From positions 1 to 32,952 of the forward strand of contig CAZMGG010000057.1 in NCBI GenBank assembly GCA_964565715.1: DNA of 32,952 nt. Direction: 5' to 3'. The translations under genes and the position numbers were made by a program. Below the pieces are notes generated by a model that saw nothing but the letters and a program-made list of their open reading frames with translations, did no database searches and was not told the DNA's origin. Source of the DNA: CAZMGG01 sp964565715 (GTDB taxonomy: Bacteria; Planctomycetota; UBA1135; UBA2386). Positions 1-7,631 of the stretch are shown in pieces; the stretch's first letter is position 1, and every line of letters begins with the position of its first letter.

Positions 1-133
1 GGGTCTGGGCCACGAGCGGCGCCAGGAGCAGGGCAAGTACTGTCAGGAGCGCAGGAGCGCAGGAGCGCAGGAGCGCAGGAGCGCAGGAGCGCAGGAGCGC
101 AGCACGACGGGCGAGCGACGGCCGGTGTTCCAT
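1..133 (-). CDS. Secreted protein, N-terminal part only (runs off left edge)
   Basis: An ATG at 133 (reading leftwards) is preceded by a clear AGGAAGGG ribosome binding site about five bases upstream. The frame stays open to the window edge. The product starts MEHRPSLARR and continues into a hydrophobic stretch ending in LLLAPLVAQT, a typical Sec signal peptide with an A-Q cleavage site, so the mature protein is exported. The mature part lies outside the window and its function cannot be told. The signal peptide is unusual: an 8-bp tandem repeat has inserted two 8-residue copies (LRSCAPAL type) between RRAAL and the hydrophobic core. Removing six repeat units (48 bp, 16 codons) would leave a textbook signal peptide in the same frame. 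Confidence 0.72.
   Translation of the reverse strand, partial: MEHRPSLARRAALLRSCAPALLRSCAPALLTVLALLLAPLVAQT
44..102. repeat. 8-bp tandem repeat (GCAGGAGC, about 7 units) inside a signal peptide
   Basis: Six perfect GCAGGAGC units occupy 51-98, preceded by a 7-of-8 unit at 44-50 and followed by GCAG. The unit length is not a multiple of three, so gain or loss of one or two units would shift the frame of the minus-strand gene starting at 133, while three units keep it. No reading frame of the repeat contains a stop, and 24 bp encode one 8-residue period. This has the form of a slipped-strand contingency locus. Confidence 0.9.
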
Positions 134-237
134 GGAACCCTTCCTATCCGAGGGCACTCTGATCGCAGTGACCGCCCCGTCTTCCTTGGCGGGCCCGATC
201 ACCACGACGCACCTTCTACCCAGCCCAGCTCCCCTCG

Positions 238-290
238 TCAACTACCCAGGTCAAGAATCGCAATTTGTTAAGATTGACGATCTGTCAAGG
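238..290 (-). promoter_or_regulatory. AT-richer promoter region with TTGAC dyad
   Basis: The 134-381 interval separates the left-edge gene (start 133) from the end of the membrane protein gene (382) and holds no convincing gene. Its centre is clearly AT-richer than the surroundings. Positions 274-288 form a perfect dyad, TTGAC-GATCT-GTCAA, and two further TTGAC half sites face the same way on the minus strand near 250 and 238. On the minus strand the dyad also supplies a perfect TTGACA -35-like hexamer, but I see no good -10 at 16-18 bp. It may be a promoter or operator for the left-edge gene. Confidence 0.35.
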
Positions 291-381
291 TGGCACCGCC
301 GTCCGTCGGCCTCGCTCGCGCGTAGACGCACTCCCGTGAAGCGCGCGGCCCTGCTCGCAGGCAGAGCTCCGCCTCGGGCAT

Positions 382-1143
382 TCATGCGTCCCCTGTAGCA
401 ACCTCGATCAAGGCGAGCCCGCCTCGATCCGCGGGCCACACCTCCAGGGTGCCGTCCTCATGCTGGAGCTGCAGGCCGCCCGGCTCCGCGCAGCCGTTGC
501 TCCGGGCTTCCGCGGACCCCGGCCGCAGCAGGGCAACGATCCTGGCGCGCCGCTTCCACGCCAGCACATGGTCCCCCACGCGCAAGGTCACGCCGTTGCC
601 GAGCCGCAGACCCACGCCTTCCTGCTCCGCCAGCGCATCCCGGCCGCGGCCAGCACATTCCGACGCGCCAGACCCGCCATCCACCTGCGGGCGCGCCCGC
701 TCGGCCTCGGCCCGACGCGCTTCATCGATCGTCGCAGAGCACTCCCGCATGTGCCGCACGGCCCATCTGCCCCATCGCCGCAGCACCAGGAAGGCCCCGA
801 ACCACAGCACCGGCGCCACGACGCCCGGGATCACGCCAATCACCAACAGCACGCCAGCAACCAACCACGCCAGCCACAGGCCCAGCATCCCGCCCAGCAA
901 CGCCGACGATCTTGCATCTGCGCGCTCCACCCGTTCGTCCTGACGCCGGTAACTGAGCAGGGCATCCCACACGATGGTCACGTAGCCGATGGCCAGCCCG
1001 AAGACGAGGAACCCGGCGAGCCCGCCGGCCAGGACACCGACCAGCCGCAGCATCCATGCATCGGGGTCCCGCGCCGGCTGCATGGCCGCCAGGCCGAGCG
1101 ACCAGGTCGCAAGTGGATCACAGGGGAATGGGTTCCGGTCCAT
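382..1143 (-). CDS. Small membrane protein of unknown function
   Basis: The 253-residue product has three likely membrane segments, about residues 32-59, 81-103 and 105-122. The loop after the first carries the charged stretch RRQDERVERADAR, and a soluble tail of about 130 residues follows (Arg/Glu-rich helix, then a β-rich end). I recognise no family. The hydrophobic pattern supports the minus strand; the opposite frames are shadows. The start is uncertain: the ATG at 1143 has no good ribosome binding site, and ATG codons at 1083 (residue 21) and 1053 (residue 31) are alternatives, the last beginning right at the first membrane helix. It is divergent from the macro-domain gene, with about 170 bp between them that show no obvious promoter. 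Confidence 0.6.
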   Translation of the reverse strand: MDRNPFPCDPLATWSLGLAAMQPARDPDAWMLRLVGVLAGGLAGFLVFGLAIGYVTIVWDALLSYRRQDERVERADARSSALLGGMLGLWLAWLVAGVLLVIGVIPGVVAPVLWFGAFLVLRRWGRWAVRHMRECSATIDEARRAEAERARPQVDGGSGASECAGRGRDALAEQEGVGLRLGNGVTLRVGDHVLAWKRRARIVALLRPGSAEARSNGCAEPGGLQLQHEDGTLEVWPADRGGLALIEVATGDA

Positions 1144-1311
1144 GCGAAAGCGGCGCGATCGGAGCGCAGGCCGCAGAGGATGCCGGGCACCACCGCCCCC
1201 CTCAAGCCCCGCGCCTGCGCAGTGCGCCGGCCACGGCTACGCACAGCGGCCCCGCAACGATGCGGCCACCGCCGGGGTTGGTCCCCCAGCCTCCGAACCC
1301 CACGGGCCATC

Positions 1312-1815
1312 ATGATCCACGAACTCGCCGGTGATCTCCTGCTCAGCAAGGCCGACCTCATCTGCCACGGCGTCGCCCCCAACGACGACTTCAAGAACGG
1401 GCTGGCCCTCAGCCTGCGCGAGGCGTTCCCGGCCATGTACAAGGACTTCCGCCACTATTGCCGCGCCCATGGGCCGAAGCCCGGCGGCCTCTGGCTCTGG
1501 CAGGGCGTCGGCAAGAGCGGCCGGCCGACCCGGATCGCCGCGCTGCTGACCCAGGCGCCACCGGCGCACGCCGGTGGTCACGCCGGCGCGGCCAGCACGA
1601 CCTTCGTCAATCACGCCCTGCACGAGCTGAAGAAGCTCATGCAGCAGGAAGGCTTCCAGAGCGTCGCCCTGCCCAAGCTCGCCACCGGCGTCGGCGGCCT
1701 GCAGTGGCAGCACGTGCTGCCGCTGATCCAGACCCAGCTCGGCGACCTGCCGATGCCGGTGCTGCTCTACACCGAGTACCGCCCCGGCGAAGCCGCCGCC
1801 GAACCGCTGGGCTGA
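1312..1815 (+). CDS. Macro-domain protein (ADP-ribose binding or hydrolysis)
   Basis: This 167-residue protein is essentially one macro domain. The N-terminus MIHELAGDLL leads into a strand-loop CHGVAPNDDFKNGLA, which matches the nucleotide-binding loop of ALC1/DarG-type macro domains, followed by FPAMYKDFRHYC. The second binding loop is LPKLATGVGGLQW, near residues 121-133. Members bind ADP-ribose and often remove it from proteins or DNA. No DarT-like toxin lies beside it, so an antitoxin role is not supported. The chosen ATG starts the first β strand; the upstream open frame is low-complexity GC-rich sequence and is left out. There is no clear ribosome binding site. The 3' end overlaps the convergent ogt gene by 49 bp, which places it physically with the alkylation-repair genes. 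Confidence 0.82.
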   Translation: MIHELAGDLLLSKADLICHGVAPNDDFKNGLALSLREAFPAMYKDFRHYCRAHGPKPGGLWLWQGVGKSGRPTRIAALLTQAPPAHAGGHAGAASTTFVNHALHELKKLMQQEGFQSVALPKLATGVGGLQWQHVLPLIQTQLGDLPMPVLLYTEYRPGEAAAEPLG

Positions 1816-2333
1816 GCGAGCCCCGCCGCCAAGGCGCCCTCGTGCTCGAGCAACCGTCGCTTGCAAGCGATCCCGAACGCGTAGCCGGTGAGCGCGCCGT
1901 CGCTGCCGATCACGCGGTGGCATGGCACCACGATCGCGATCGGGTTCTGGCCGTTGGCGGCGCCGACCGCCCGCACCGCGTCCGGCCGGCCGATCGCGCG
2001 GGCGAGCTGGCCGTAGCTGCGCACCTCGCCGCACGGGATCGCCTGCAGCGCCCGCCAGACCTGTTGCTGGAACGGCGTGCCGCGCGGTCGCAGCTCCAGC
2101 TCGAACGTCCGCCGCTGGCCCGCCGCGTACTCCCGGAGCTGATCGCCGGCAGCGCTGCCGGTGTCCGCAACGAGCCGCACGGCCTCACCGGGCTCGGCAT
2201 CGCGCGCACCCACGCGCTGCCGGAAGTCCTCGATCGGACCGCTGGCGAAGGCGACCCGCAGCAGGGCGGTGCCGCGTTCGGCCAGGAACAGCATTCCGAG
2301 ATCGGTGGCGAGCTTGCGGCAGAGGATGGTCAT
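1767..2333 (-). CDS. ogt: Methylated-DNA--protein-cysteine methyltransferase
   Basis: This suicide enzyme transfers the methyl group from O6-methylguanine (or O4-methylthymine) in DNA to its own cysteine. The 188-residue protein shows the full family layout: an N-terminal ribonuclease-H-like domain (about 1-80), then the winged DNA-binding domain with TPFQQQVW (86-93), the tyrosine of RSYGQLA, the arginine-finger region GRPDAVRAVGAANGQNP, and the catalytic motif PCHRVIG with Cys138. Its start codon overlaps the stop of the ada-alkA fusion as ATGA, so the two are probably co-translated. A C-terminal tail of about 20 residues beyond the usual domain end lies in the overlap with the macro-domain gene on the other strand. 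Confidence 0.95.
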   Translation of the reverse strand: MTILCRKLATDLGMLFLAERGTALLRVAFASGPIEDFRQRVGARDAEPGEAVRLVADTGSAAGDQLREYAAGQRRTFELELRPRGTPFQQQVWRALQAIPCGEVRSYGQLARAIGRPDAVRAVGAANGQNPIAIVVPCHRVIGSDGALTGYAFGIACKRRLLEHEGALAAGLAQPSGSAAASPGRYSV

Positions 2334-3775
2334 GGGTTGCCCTCGTCGAGATCAGCGGCGGCGGGCGCATCGAGCGACCGCCAGAGGTGACAGGTGGCGA
2401 GACTGCGGAACGGCGCGAACGGCGCCATCAGCCGCCGGGTGGCCGCAACATCGGGCCGTTCCGGCAGCGCGAAGCACTCCTGCAGGGCGCGCACCAGGCC
2501 CGCGTCCCCCACCGGCAGGCAGTCGAGCAGGCGGCAGCCGCGCATCAGCACGTAGTGCGCCGACCACGGCCCGAAGCCGTGCTGCGCCAGCAGCGTGCGT
2601 TCGGCGCGCACCGCCGAGCCGTGCGGCAGGGCCGCGAGGTCGCAGGAACCGGACGCCACCGCCGCCGCGAGGCGCAGCAGGTAGTCGGCCTTGCCGCGGG
2701 AGAACTGGCGCGCCAGCAGCTCGCTGGCATCCAGCGCCGCCACCGCCGCCGGTCCCGGCGGCGCGCGCAGATCGCCGAGCGGCGTGCCGGACCGTTCCAG
2801 CAGTGCCCGCCGGCAGCGGAAGGCGAACGGCAGGTTCACCTGCTGGCCGACGATGGCCCAGACCGCCGCGTCCCAGACCGTCGCGGTGCCCACCAGCCGC
2901 AGGCCGCGCCGGCCGGCGACGAGATGGCGCAGGCCGGGCGTGCGCAGGGCGCGGCGCTCGAAGGGACCGGGGTCGGCGGGCAGGCCCAGCAGCGCCAGCA
3001 CCGCGTCGTGGGCCTCGACCCAGCCCTCGGGCGACGGGCGCCGCGCGGCCTGGACCTGGCAGCGCGCGACCGCTGCGGTGAGGATCACGGTCAGCACCGC
3101 CGGCTGCCCGTCGAGGTGCAGCGCCTTGTGGAGGGTCCGGCCGCTGACCCGTTCGTCGAGGCTGTCGGGGTCGCGGCCCCAGGCGCGCAGCGAGTCGTCG
3201 CTGCGCAGGTCTGCGGGCAGGGCGACGTCGAAGCGGTCGGTGCGGCCGAGCTCGCACCATTGCCGCGGCGTCATGCCGGTGCGGGCCTTGAAGTTGTCGT
3301 GGAAGGCCGAACTGCTGGCGAAGCCGGCGTCGAGCGCCACGTCGAGGAGGCGCCGGCCGGGCTGGCGGAGTTCGCGCCGGGCGAACGCCACCTGCTCGCG
3401 CAGCACGAGGCCCTTCGGCGTGTCGTGGAAGTGGCGGCGGCAGAGTTCGGTGAGCGCGGTGGCGCCGAGGCCGGCCAGCCGGCCCAGGAAGGCGGTCCCG
3501 GCGCAGGCGCCGGGGGCCTGGCGCAGGCGCTGCAGGAGCCCTTCGGCGAGGTCCAGGTCCGGATCGACGGCGCGGTAGAACAGGTCCGGGCGGCAGCGGC
3601 GGCAGGGGCGCAGGCCGGCCCGGCGGGCTTCGTCCTCGGCCGGGAAGAAGCGCACGTTCTGGGCCTTCGGCTTCTTCGCCCGGCACGACGGCAGGCAGTA
3701 GATGCCGGTGGTGACGACGCCGGTGAGGAAGCGGCCGTCGAAGGCGGCGTCGCTCGCCAGGAAGCGGTCCAGCAT
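2330..3775 (-). CDS. Ada-AlkA fusion: methyl-sensing activator and 3-methyladenine DNA glycosylase
   Basis: This protein combines an adaptive-response regulator with a repair glycosylase. Numbered from the ATG at 3775, an Ada zinc domain (about 1-65) carries the four metal Cys residues C27, C31, C58 and C61 in TGIYCLPSCRAKK and RPCRRCRPD; in Ada the first of these takes the methyl group from phosphotriesters. An AraC-type helix-turn-helix pair follows (about 75-180, with SSAFHDNFKARTGMTPRQW), then the AlkA N-terminal domain and a helix-hairpin-helix glycosylase domain (about 290-460) with catalytic Asp424 in PVGDAGL. An in-frame GTG at 3793 would add six residues; homologues usually begin near MLDRFL, so I prefer the ATG. 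It overlaps ogt by 4 bp and probably activates the pair in response to alkylation damage. Confidence 0.9.
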   Translation of the reverse strand: MLDRFLASDAAFDGRFLTGVVTTGIYCLPSCRAKKPKAQNVRFFPAEDEARRAGLRPCRRCRPDLFYRAVDPDLDLAEGLLQRLRQAPGACAGTAFLGRLAGLGATALTELCRRHFHDTPKGLVLREQVAFARRELRQPGRRLLDVALDAGFASSSAFHDNFKARTGMTPRQWCELGRTDRFDVALPADLRSDDSLRAWGRDPDSLDERVSGRTLHKALHLDGQPAVLTVILTAAVARCQVQAARRPSPEGWVEAHDAVLALLGLPADPGPFERRALRTPGLRHLVAGRRGLRLVGTATVWDAAVWAIVGQQVNLPFAFRCRRALLERSGTPLGDLRAPPGPAAVAALDASELLARQFSRGKADYLLRLAAAVASGSCDLAALPHGSAVRAERTLLAQHGFGPWSAHYVLMRGCRLLDCLPVGDAGLVRALQECFALPERPDVAATRRLMAPFAPFRSLATCHLWRSLDAPAAADLDEGNP

Positions 3776-3830
3776 GCGGGCCCGGGTCAGCACGGCGGCA
3801 CTCGACCACAGGCGGTGGCCGCTGTCCTCC

Positions 3831-3858
3831 GGAAATCCCCGGGGGAATTCCCGGGCCC
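3831..3858. terminator. Palindromic G/C run between oxidase stop and ada-alkA start
   Basis: The short gap between the multicopper oxidase stop (3863) and the ada-alkA start holds an imperfect inverted repeat, GGAAATCCCC facing GGGGGAATTCC, followed by CCCGGGCCC. It could end oxidase transcription or act as an operator for the Ada-type regulator. There is no U-tract. Confidence 0.3.
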
Positions 3859-3862
3859 GAGG

Positions 3863-5617
3863 CTAGCGCACCGTCAGCGCCTGGCAGGTGCTGAGCACGA
3901 CGGACGGCGCCACGGCGCTGCCGGCCATGGCCTGCAGGACGAGGCGGAGGCCGATCAGGCCGGGGTCATGGGGCACGGCGTAGGCCAGATCGCCCTTGCC
4001 GCCGCCGGAGACGGTGCTGGTGCCCAGGAACGACATCGTGCCGGGATCCAGGCAGAGGCTGCCGTGGGCGCCGAACGGCTGCGGCTGCCGCAGTTCGGCG
4101 AGTCCCACCAGGAACTGAACCCAGGCGCCGGGCTGCCATTCGACCTGCACGACGCCGCTGCCGCCGGGCATGAAGTCCATGGCGTGCGGCGAGATGGTGA
4201 GCACCGGGAACGGCCGCGTCGGGTCCTGGTCGGCGTCGTCGGGCAGCAGGTCGGAGTCCGCGTCGCCGCGATACTCGAACGCCGTCATCATGCCGTTCAT
4301 CATGTGCATGAGGTCGTGGCAGTGGAACAGCCAGCGGCCGGGGTTGTCGGCGGTGAACTGCACGGTGACCGAGCTGCCCGGCTGGCCCATCCGCTGGATC
4401 AGCACGGTGTCCTTGATCGGCGCATGCGTGGTGCCGCCGGCGGTGCCGAGGATGCGGAAGAAGTGGCCGTGCAGGTGCATCGGGTGCAGGTGCATCATGC
4501 CGGCGGTGGCGTTGGTCATGGTGAGCTGCACCACGTCGCCCTGCTGCAGCGGCCACGGCGTCACGTTCGGCCAGGCCTGGCCGTTGATGGTCCATTGCAT
4601 GCCGCCGGGGCCCATGCTCATGCCCAGGTTGGCGGTGTAGACGCGGGTCGGCGTGGCGCTGATCGGCGCCGACGGCCAGAACGAGGCGAGCTGCGGGTAG
4701 GAAAGGAGCGTGCCGCCGGACAGGTTCGGCGGGACGTAGGTGGCGGCCGGCACCGGCACGGTGCTGCCCTGGTACTGGACCACACCGCGCACCACGGTGG
4801 CGCTGCGGTTCTGGATGGTCGCAGCCGCGAGGCTCCATGTGCCCGGGTTCTGGCAGTCGACGATCACGTCGTAGCGCTCGCCGATGCCGATCGGCAGGGC
4901 CTGCACGCTGACCGGCTGCACGCGGTTGCCGTCGGCGTGGGTCACCGTCATGGGGTGGCCATCGAGGGCGACCACGTAGTTGCTGGTGGCGCTGGCGTTC
5001 AGGAGGCGCAGGCGCAGGCGCTGGCCCGCCTGCACGGCGATCGGCGCCTGGCCCTGGCTGGAACGGCCGTTCAGCAGGTGGCCCTGGAAGCCGCTGCCGC
5101 CCAGCGGCGACGACCAGTCGTCGAGCACCACGATCTGCTCCAGGTCGAAGGCCGGGTCGTCGGCGGGATTGCGCGGATCGACGATCAGCACGCCGTAGAG
5201 GCCCTTGTCGTTCTGCTCGTGGAAGTGGCTGTGCGGGTGGAACCAGTACGTGCCCGGATGCAGCCCTTCCAGCTCGTAGAGGAACTCCTGGCCGCTGGCG
5301 GTCTCCGGCCGGCTGTAGCCCGGCACGCCGTCCATGCCCTGGTGCACCGGCTGGCCGTGGAAGTGGACGATGGTGTGCTCTGGCAGATCGTTGTGCAGGC
5401 GCACGCGCAGGGTCTGGCCCTGGGTCACGCGGATGACCGGCGCGAGCGCCCCGTTGTAGAGCCAGGCGTTCTCGGTGACGCCGGGCGCGATCTGGACCGT
5501 GCCCGGCGCGGCGCGCAGGGCGACGTCGACGGTCTGGGCCAGGCCCGCCGGCACCAGCGCCGGCAGCAGACCGAGGAACAGGAGGCGCGGGGCGGGGCAG
5601 GGCATCGGTGACGACAT
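3863..5617 (-). CDS. Secreted multicopper oxidase
   Basis: The protein would oxidise a phenolic or metal substrate and reduce oxygen to water outside the cytoplasm. The 584 residues begin with a signal peptide (LLFLGLLPALVPAGLAQ). Three cupredoxin domains carry all four copper-binding motifs: HFHG (85-88), FHPHSHFH (126-133), HPMHLHGHFF (378-387) and HCHDLMHMMNGM (432-443), which gives the type 1 Cys433 and probable axial Met443. After a D-rich linker (about 451-465), residues 470-584 form a module that resembles the C-termini of the other secreted proteins here (YAVPHDPGLIGLRLVLQA). The ATG at 5617 directly precedes the signal peptide; a second ATG lies four codons later, and neither has a strong ribosome binding site. 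The same frame stays open upstream to 6112, but that is antisense noise in the duplicated segment. Confidence 0.92.
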   Translation of the reverse strand: MSSPMPCPAPRLLFLGLLPALVPAGLAQTVDVALRAAPGTVQIAPGVTENAWLYNGALAPVIRVTQGQTLRVRLHNDLPEHTIVHFHGQPVHQGMDGVPGYSRPETASGQEFLYELEGLHPGTYWFHPHSHFHEQNDKGLYGVLIVDPRNPADDPAFDLEQIVVLDDWSSPLGGSGFQGHLLNGRSSQGQAPIAVQAGQRLRLRLLNASATSNYVVALDGHPMTVTHADGNRVQPVSVQALPIGIGERYDVIVDCQNPGTWSLAAATIQNRSATVVRGVVQYQGSTVPVPAATYVPPNLSGGTLLSYPQLASFWPSAPISATPTRVYTANLGMSMGPGGMQWTINGQAWPNVTPWPLQQGDVVQLTMTNATAGMMHLHPMHLHGHFFRILGTAGGTTHAPIKDTVLIQRMGQPGSSVTVQFTADNPGRWLFHCHDLMHMMNGMMTAFEYRGDADSDLLPDDADQDPTRPFPVLTISPHAMDFMPGGSGVVQVEWQPGAWVQFLVGLAELRQPQPFGAHGSLCLDPGTMSFLGTSTVSGGGKGDLAYAVPHDPGLIGLRLVLQAMAGSAVAPSVVLSTCQALTVR

Positions 5618-5673
5618 GGGCTGGGAGCGCCGGCGGGCGGGCGTTCGCCGGGGCTGCGCAGTGTGGGGCGGAT

Positions 5674-6801
5674 CGGGCCCTGCCGCAACCGGGCCCAACG
5701 GCCCGTACGGCCGGTCAGCGGCCGAGTTGGAGGTCGAGGCCGCGGGAGAAGGCGAAGTTATGCGCCACGCCGAGATCCAGCACGATGGTCTGCAGGTAGA
5801 AGCGGGCCGAACGGAAGACCGGCGTGTTGGGCAGGCCCAGGCCGAACATGGCGCTGCCGGCGCCGGGGGCGCCCGGCGCGCCGCCGAGCCCCAGGCCGAC
5901 GGTGCCGAACATGGCGTTGGTGTCGATCCAGACCGTGCCGCCGAACAGCGGCACGCCGGGCCACGGCGCCGAGCTGAAGGCCACCACCGCGAAGCCGGCG
6001 CCGACGCAGTTCTGCACGGCGAAACCGAAGCCGGCGTTGCCCGGCATCGGGAAGCCACCGCGGGTCTCCAGCACCGGCACCTGGCCGCCGCTGCCGGCGG
6101 TGCCGCTGCCATAGGCCTGCGGCCACGGGCAACGCCGCACCGCCACGATCATCTCGGCCATGCCCGCGGCATCGCTGCTGCCGATCAGGAACGTGCCTGC
6201 CGCCGACAGGCGCAGCGGCAGGGGCGGACCGCCAGGCGAGCTGGACTCCACGGCGGCGACGCGGCCGTCCGGGGTGAGGGTGAAGGTGCCGCCGGACACG
6301 ACGTTGTGCAGGGTCACGTTCATCGGCCCGGCGGCCCGGATCTCGATGCCCGTGCCGCCGTACGTGCCGGCGCTGGCACCGGTGGCGGCCATGCCGAGCC
6401 GGAGCCGCCCGGACTGGTTGCTGAGGCCGCCTCCCTGGTGGTCGGTGCCGGCGAACGACACGCCCCAGTCGCCGGCCAGGTCGGCGGCGCCGAGGCCACT
6501 GCCGGCGCGCACCGCCACCATCATGATCTGGGTGGCGCCGTTGGGGGTGCCGGCGGTCAGGATCTCGCCGTCGGGGCTCACCGCACCGCTGCCCGAGCCG
6601 ATGGTGAGCGCGCCGTCGGCGGCCACGGCGTAGGTGCCACTGGCGGTGTAGGGCGCGCTGCTGGTGGCGCCGCTCGCCAGCACCGTCCGGCGCGTGCCGT
6701 TCTCGGTGAAGGCGCCGAGCCCGTCGAACGTCACCACGCCGAGGTCCACCGTCGACCAGAGCCCGCTGGTGTCCACCGTGTAGCGCTGCCGCAGGACGTG
6801 G
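5674..6801. repeat. Direct repeat, left copy (1,128 bp)
   Basis: This segment matches 10202-11329 at a constant offset of 4,528 bp. By eye it differs at only three positions, all within the last 75 bp (6729, 6777, 6794), and the encoded protein stretch is otherwise the same. The right junction falls in ACGTGG (6796-6801), which is shared by the parental gene and the ParB-like fragment that follows, so a short-homology join is likely. The segment includes the gene's 3' end and its downstream hairpin (5690-5705). Confidence 0.93.
5715..6801 (-). pseudogene. Headless copy of the 10243-11805 secreted-protein gene
   Basis: The frame encodes the C-terminal 360 or so residues of the secreted protein at 10243-11805, beginning at RQRYTVDTSGLW and ending in the normal stop. 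The signal peptide and the first 160 or so residues are missing. The frame continues upstream into unrelated sequence (the ParB-like fragment) without a credible start or signal peptide, so a functional exported product is unlikely. Near identity with the intact copy means the duplication is recent or is kept uniform by gene conversion. Confidence 0.85.
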
Positions 6802-6929
6802 GGGACCGCCTCGTCGTTGCGGCGCGGGTTGGTGGGCGAGCAGAAGAGCCGCGAGATCGGGATGAGCTCAACGGGCGGGGATGCGGGCGTGTCCAAGGCA
6901 ACTCCAGCGGTAGAAGGCCATGAGCCGCA
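6796..6929 (-). pseudogene. ParB-like N-terminal fragment, copy 1
   Basis: Reading leftwards, a short stretch encodes PISRLFCSPTNPRRNDEAV followed by PHV, and is then cut by the junction with the duplicated segment. The strand-turn pattern (IPIS-x-L, NPR-x-ND, AV) is that of the ParB/sulfiredoxin-like N-terminal domain found in ParB-family nucleases and phage-type DNA modification proteins. A TTG codon near 6894 could have been its start. The DNA aligns with 9866-9992 in the same orientation over about 130 bp at clearly lower identity than the large repeat. The family call rests on pattern recognition of a short fragment. Confidence 0.5.
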
Positions 6930-7184
6930 TGGGGTTGGGCGCTTGTAGAGGGGCTCGACTGTGCAGAGCGTAACAGGGGACGCCACGATCTGTGACGCGC
7001 GTTCGACGGCCGGCCGCGTGCAAGACGTCCCGTCGCCTCGCGACGATCCCTCTCCTCGAACATCGGGCCGCGCAGAGAGAACGGTGCGGCTGACGTGACG
7101 ATTGGCTGCCTCCTTCCCCTCCTGGGATGCCACCGCCGCGCGTGACGAGTCTCGAAGAGTCCGAAGAGCAGAGCCTTCATGACG
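6930..7184. other. Non-coding remnant sequence
   Basis: I see no credible gene here. Open frames on both strands are short or compositionally unlike proteins, and base composition is more even than in the flanking genes. It lies between two gene fragments within the disturbed island, so it is probably degraded sequence. Confidence 0.5.
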
Positions 7185-7248
7185 CTACCGGACATCCACC
7201 GTTGAAACCAAGTTGACCCACGGTGCGGACCGTCCCGATCGGTGCCGT

Positions 7249-7480
7249 CGACGTGTCGCGGTCGAGCCGGTGCACGATGCCCGGGTCGGCGCCGCCGGGC
7301 ACCGGCAGGTCGCCGAAGAGGTGCACGGCCAGGCTCGCCACGGCCTGGCCGAGGAGGGCGCTGGCCTCCGGGGGGTGGCTCGGCAGCCCCGGCGGCTTGT
7401 CGAGCACCGCGATCCACTCTTCGGCGAATCAGGACCGGGACGGGCGGCGGCGGTGTCCCGTCGGTGGCCAGCGGATCCCG
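7249..7480 (-). pseudogene. Frameshifted fragment of an RluA-type pseudouridine synthase
   Basis: Reading leftwards from about 7431, one frame gives FAEEWIAVLDKPPGLPSHP and, further on, DPGIVHRLDRDTS. These are two hallmark motifs of RluA-family enzymes, which isomerise uridine in rRNA or tRNA; the second holds the catalytic Asp. Just upstream the homology continues in another frame (DGTPPPPVPVL), separated by a stop and a one-base shift, and after RDTS it ends in unrelated sequence. The N-terminus, C-terminus and reading frame are therefore all broken. Confidence 0.7.
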
Positions 7481-7631
7481 CGCGAGGGTCGAGCAGATCC
7501 CGCGCCCTCGAACGGCTGTGGACCTCGGGCAGTCGCGCCAACTCCTGCCGGGTGTGCCATCGTTCGCCGCGGAAGAACGCACCGCGGCAGGGTCTGCTCT
7601 CGTCTTGACGGCAGGCCGTGCGTGCTACACC

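Noticed and set aside
44..102. CRISPR array or minisatellite of spacers
   Set aside because: Units are 8 bp with no spacers between them; it is a simple tandem repeat.
1312..1815. DarTG-type toxin-antitoxin system
   Set aside because: The macro domain resembles DarG, but no DarT-like ADP-ribosyltransferase lies on either side.
1922..5611. Very long plus-strand open frame (over 1,200 codons) opposite ogt, ada-alkA and the oxidase
   Set aside because: Its translation is Arg/Ala/Gly/His-rich with no domain logic; it is the antisense shadow expected in high-GC DNA, while the minus-strand frames carry clear family motifs.
3863..6112. N-terminally extended multicopper oxidase
   Set aside because: The extension runs through the duplicated segment in a non-coding frame; the signal peptide at 5617 marks the real start.
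5715..7133. 472-codon frame read as an intact gene
   Set aside because: It joins a headless duplicate, a ParB-like fragment and random sequence; it has no credible start, ribosome binding site or signal peptide.
7605..7631. Sigma-70 promoter before the 7632 gene
   Set aside because: TTGACG and TACACC are only 15 bases apart and the -10 would sit right on the first ATG, so I mention it only as weak.
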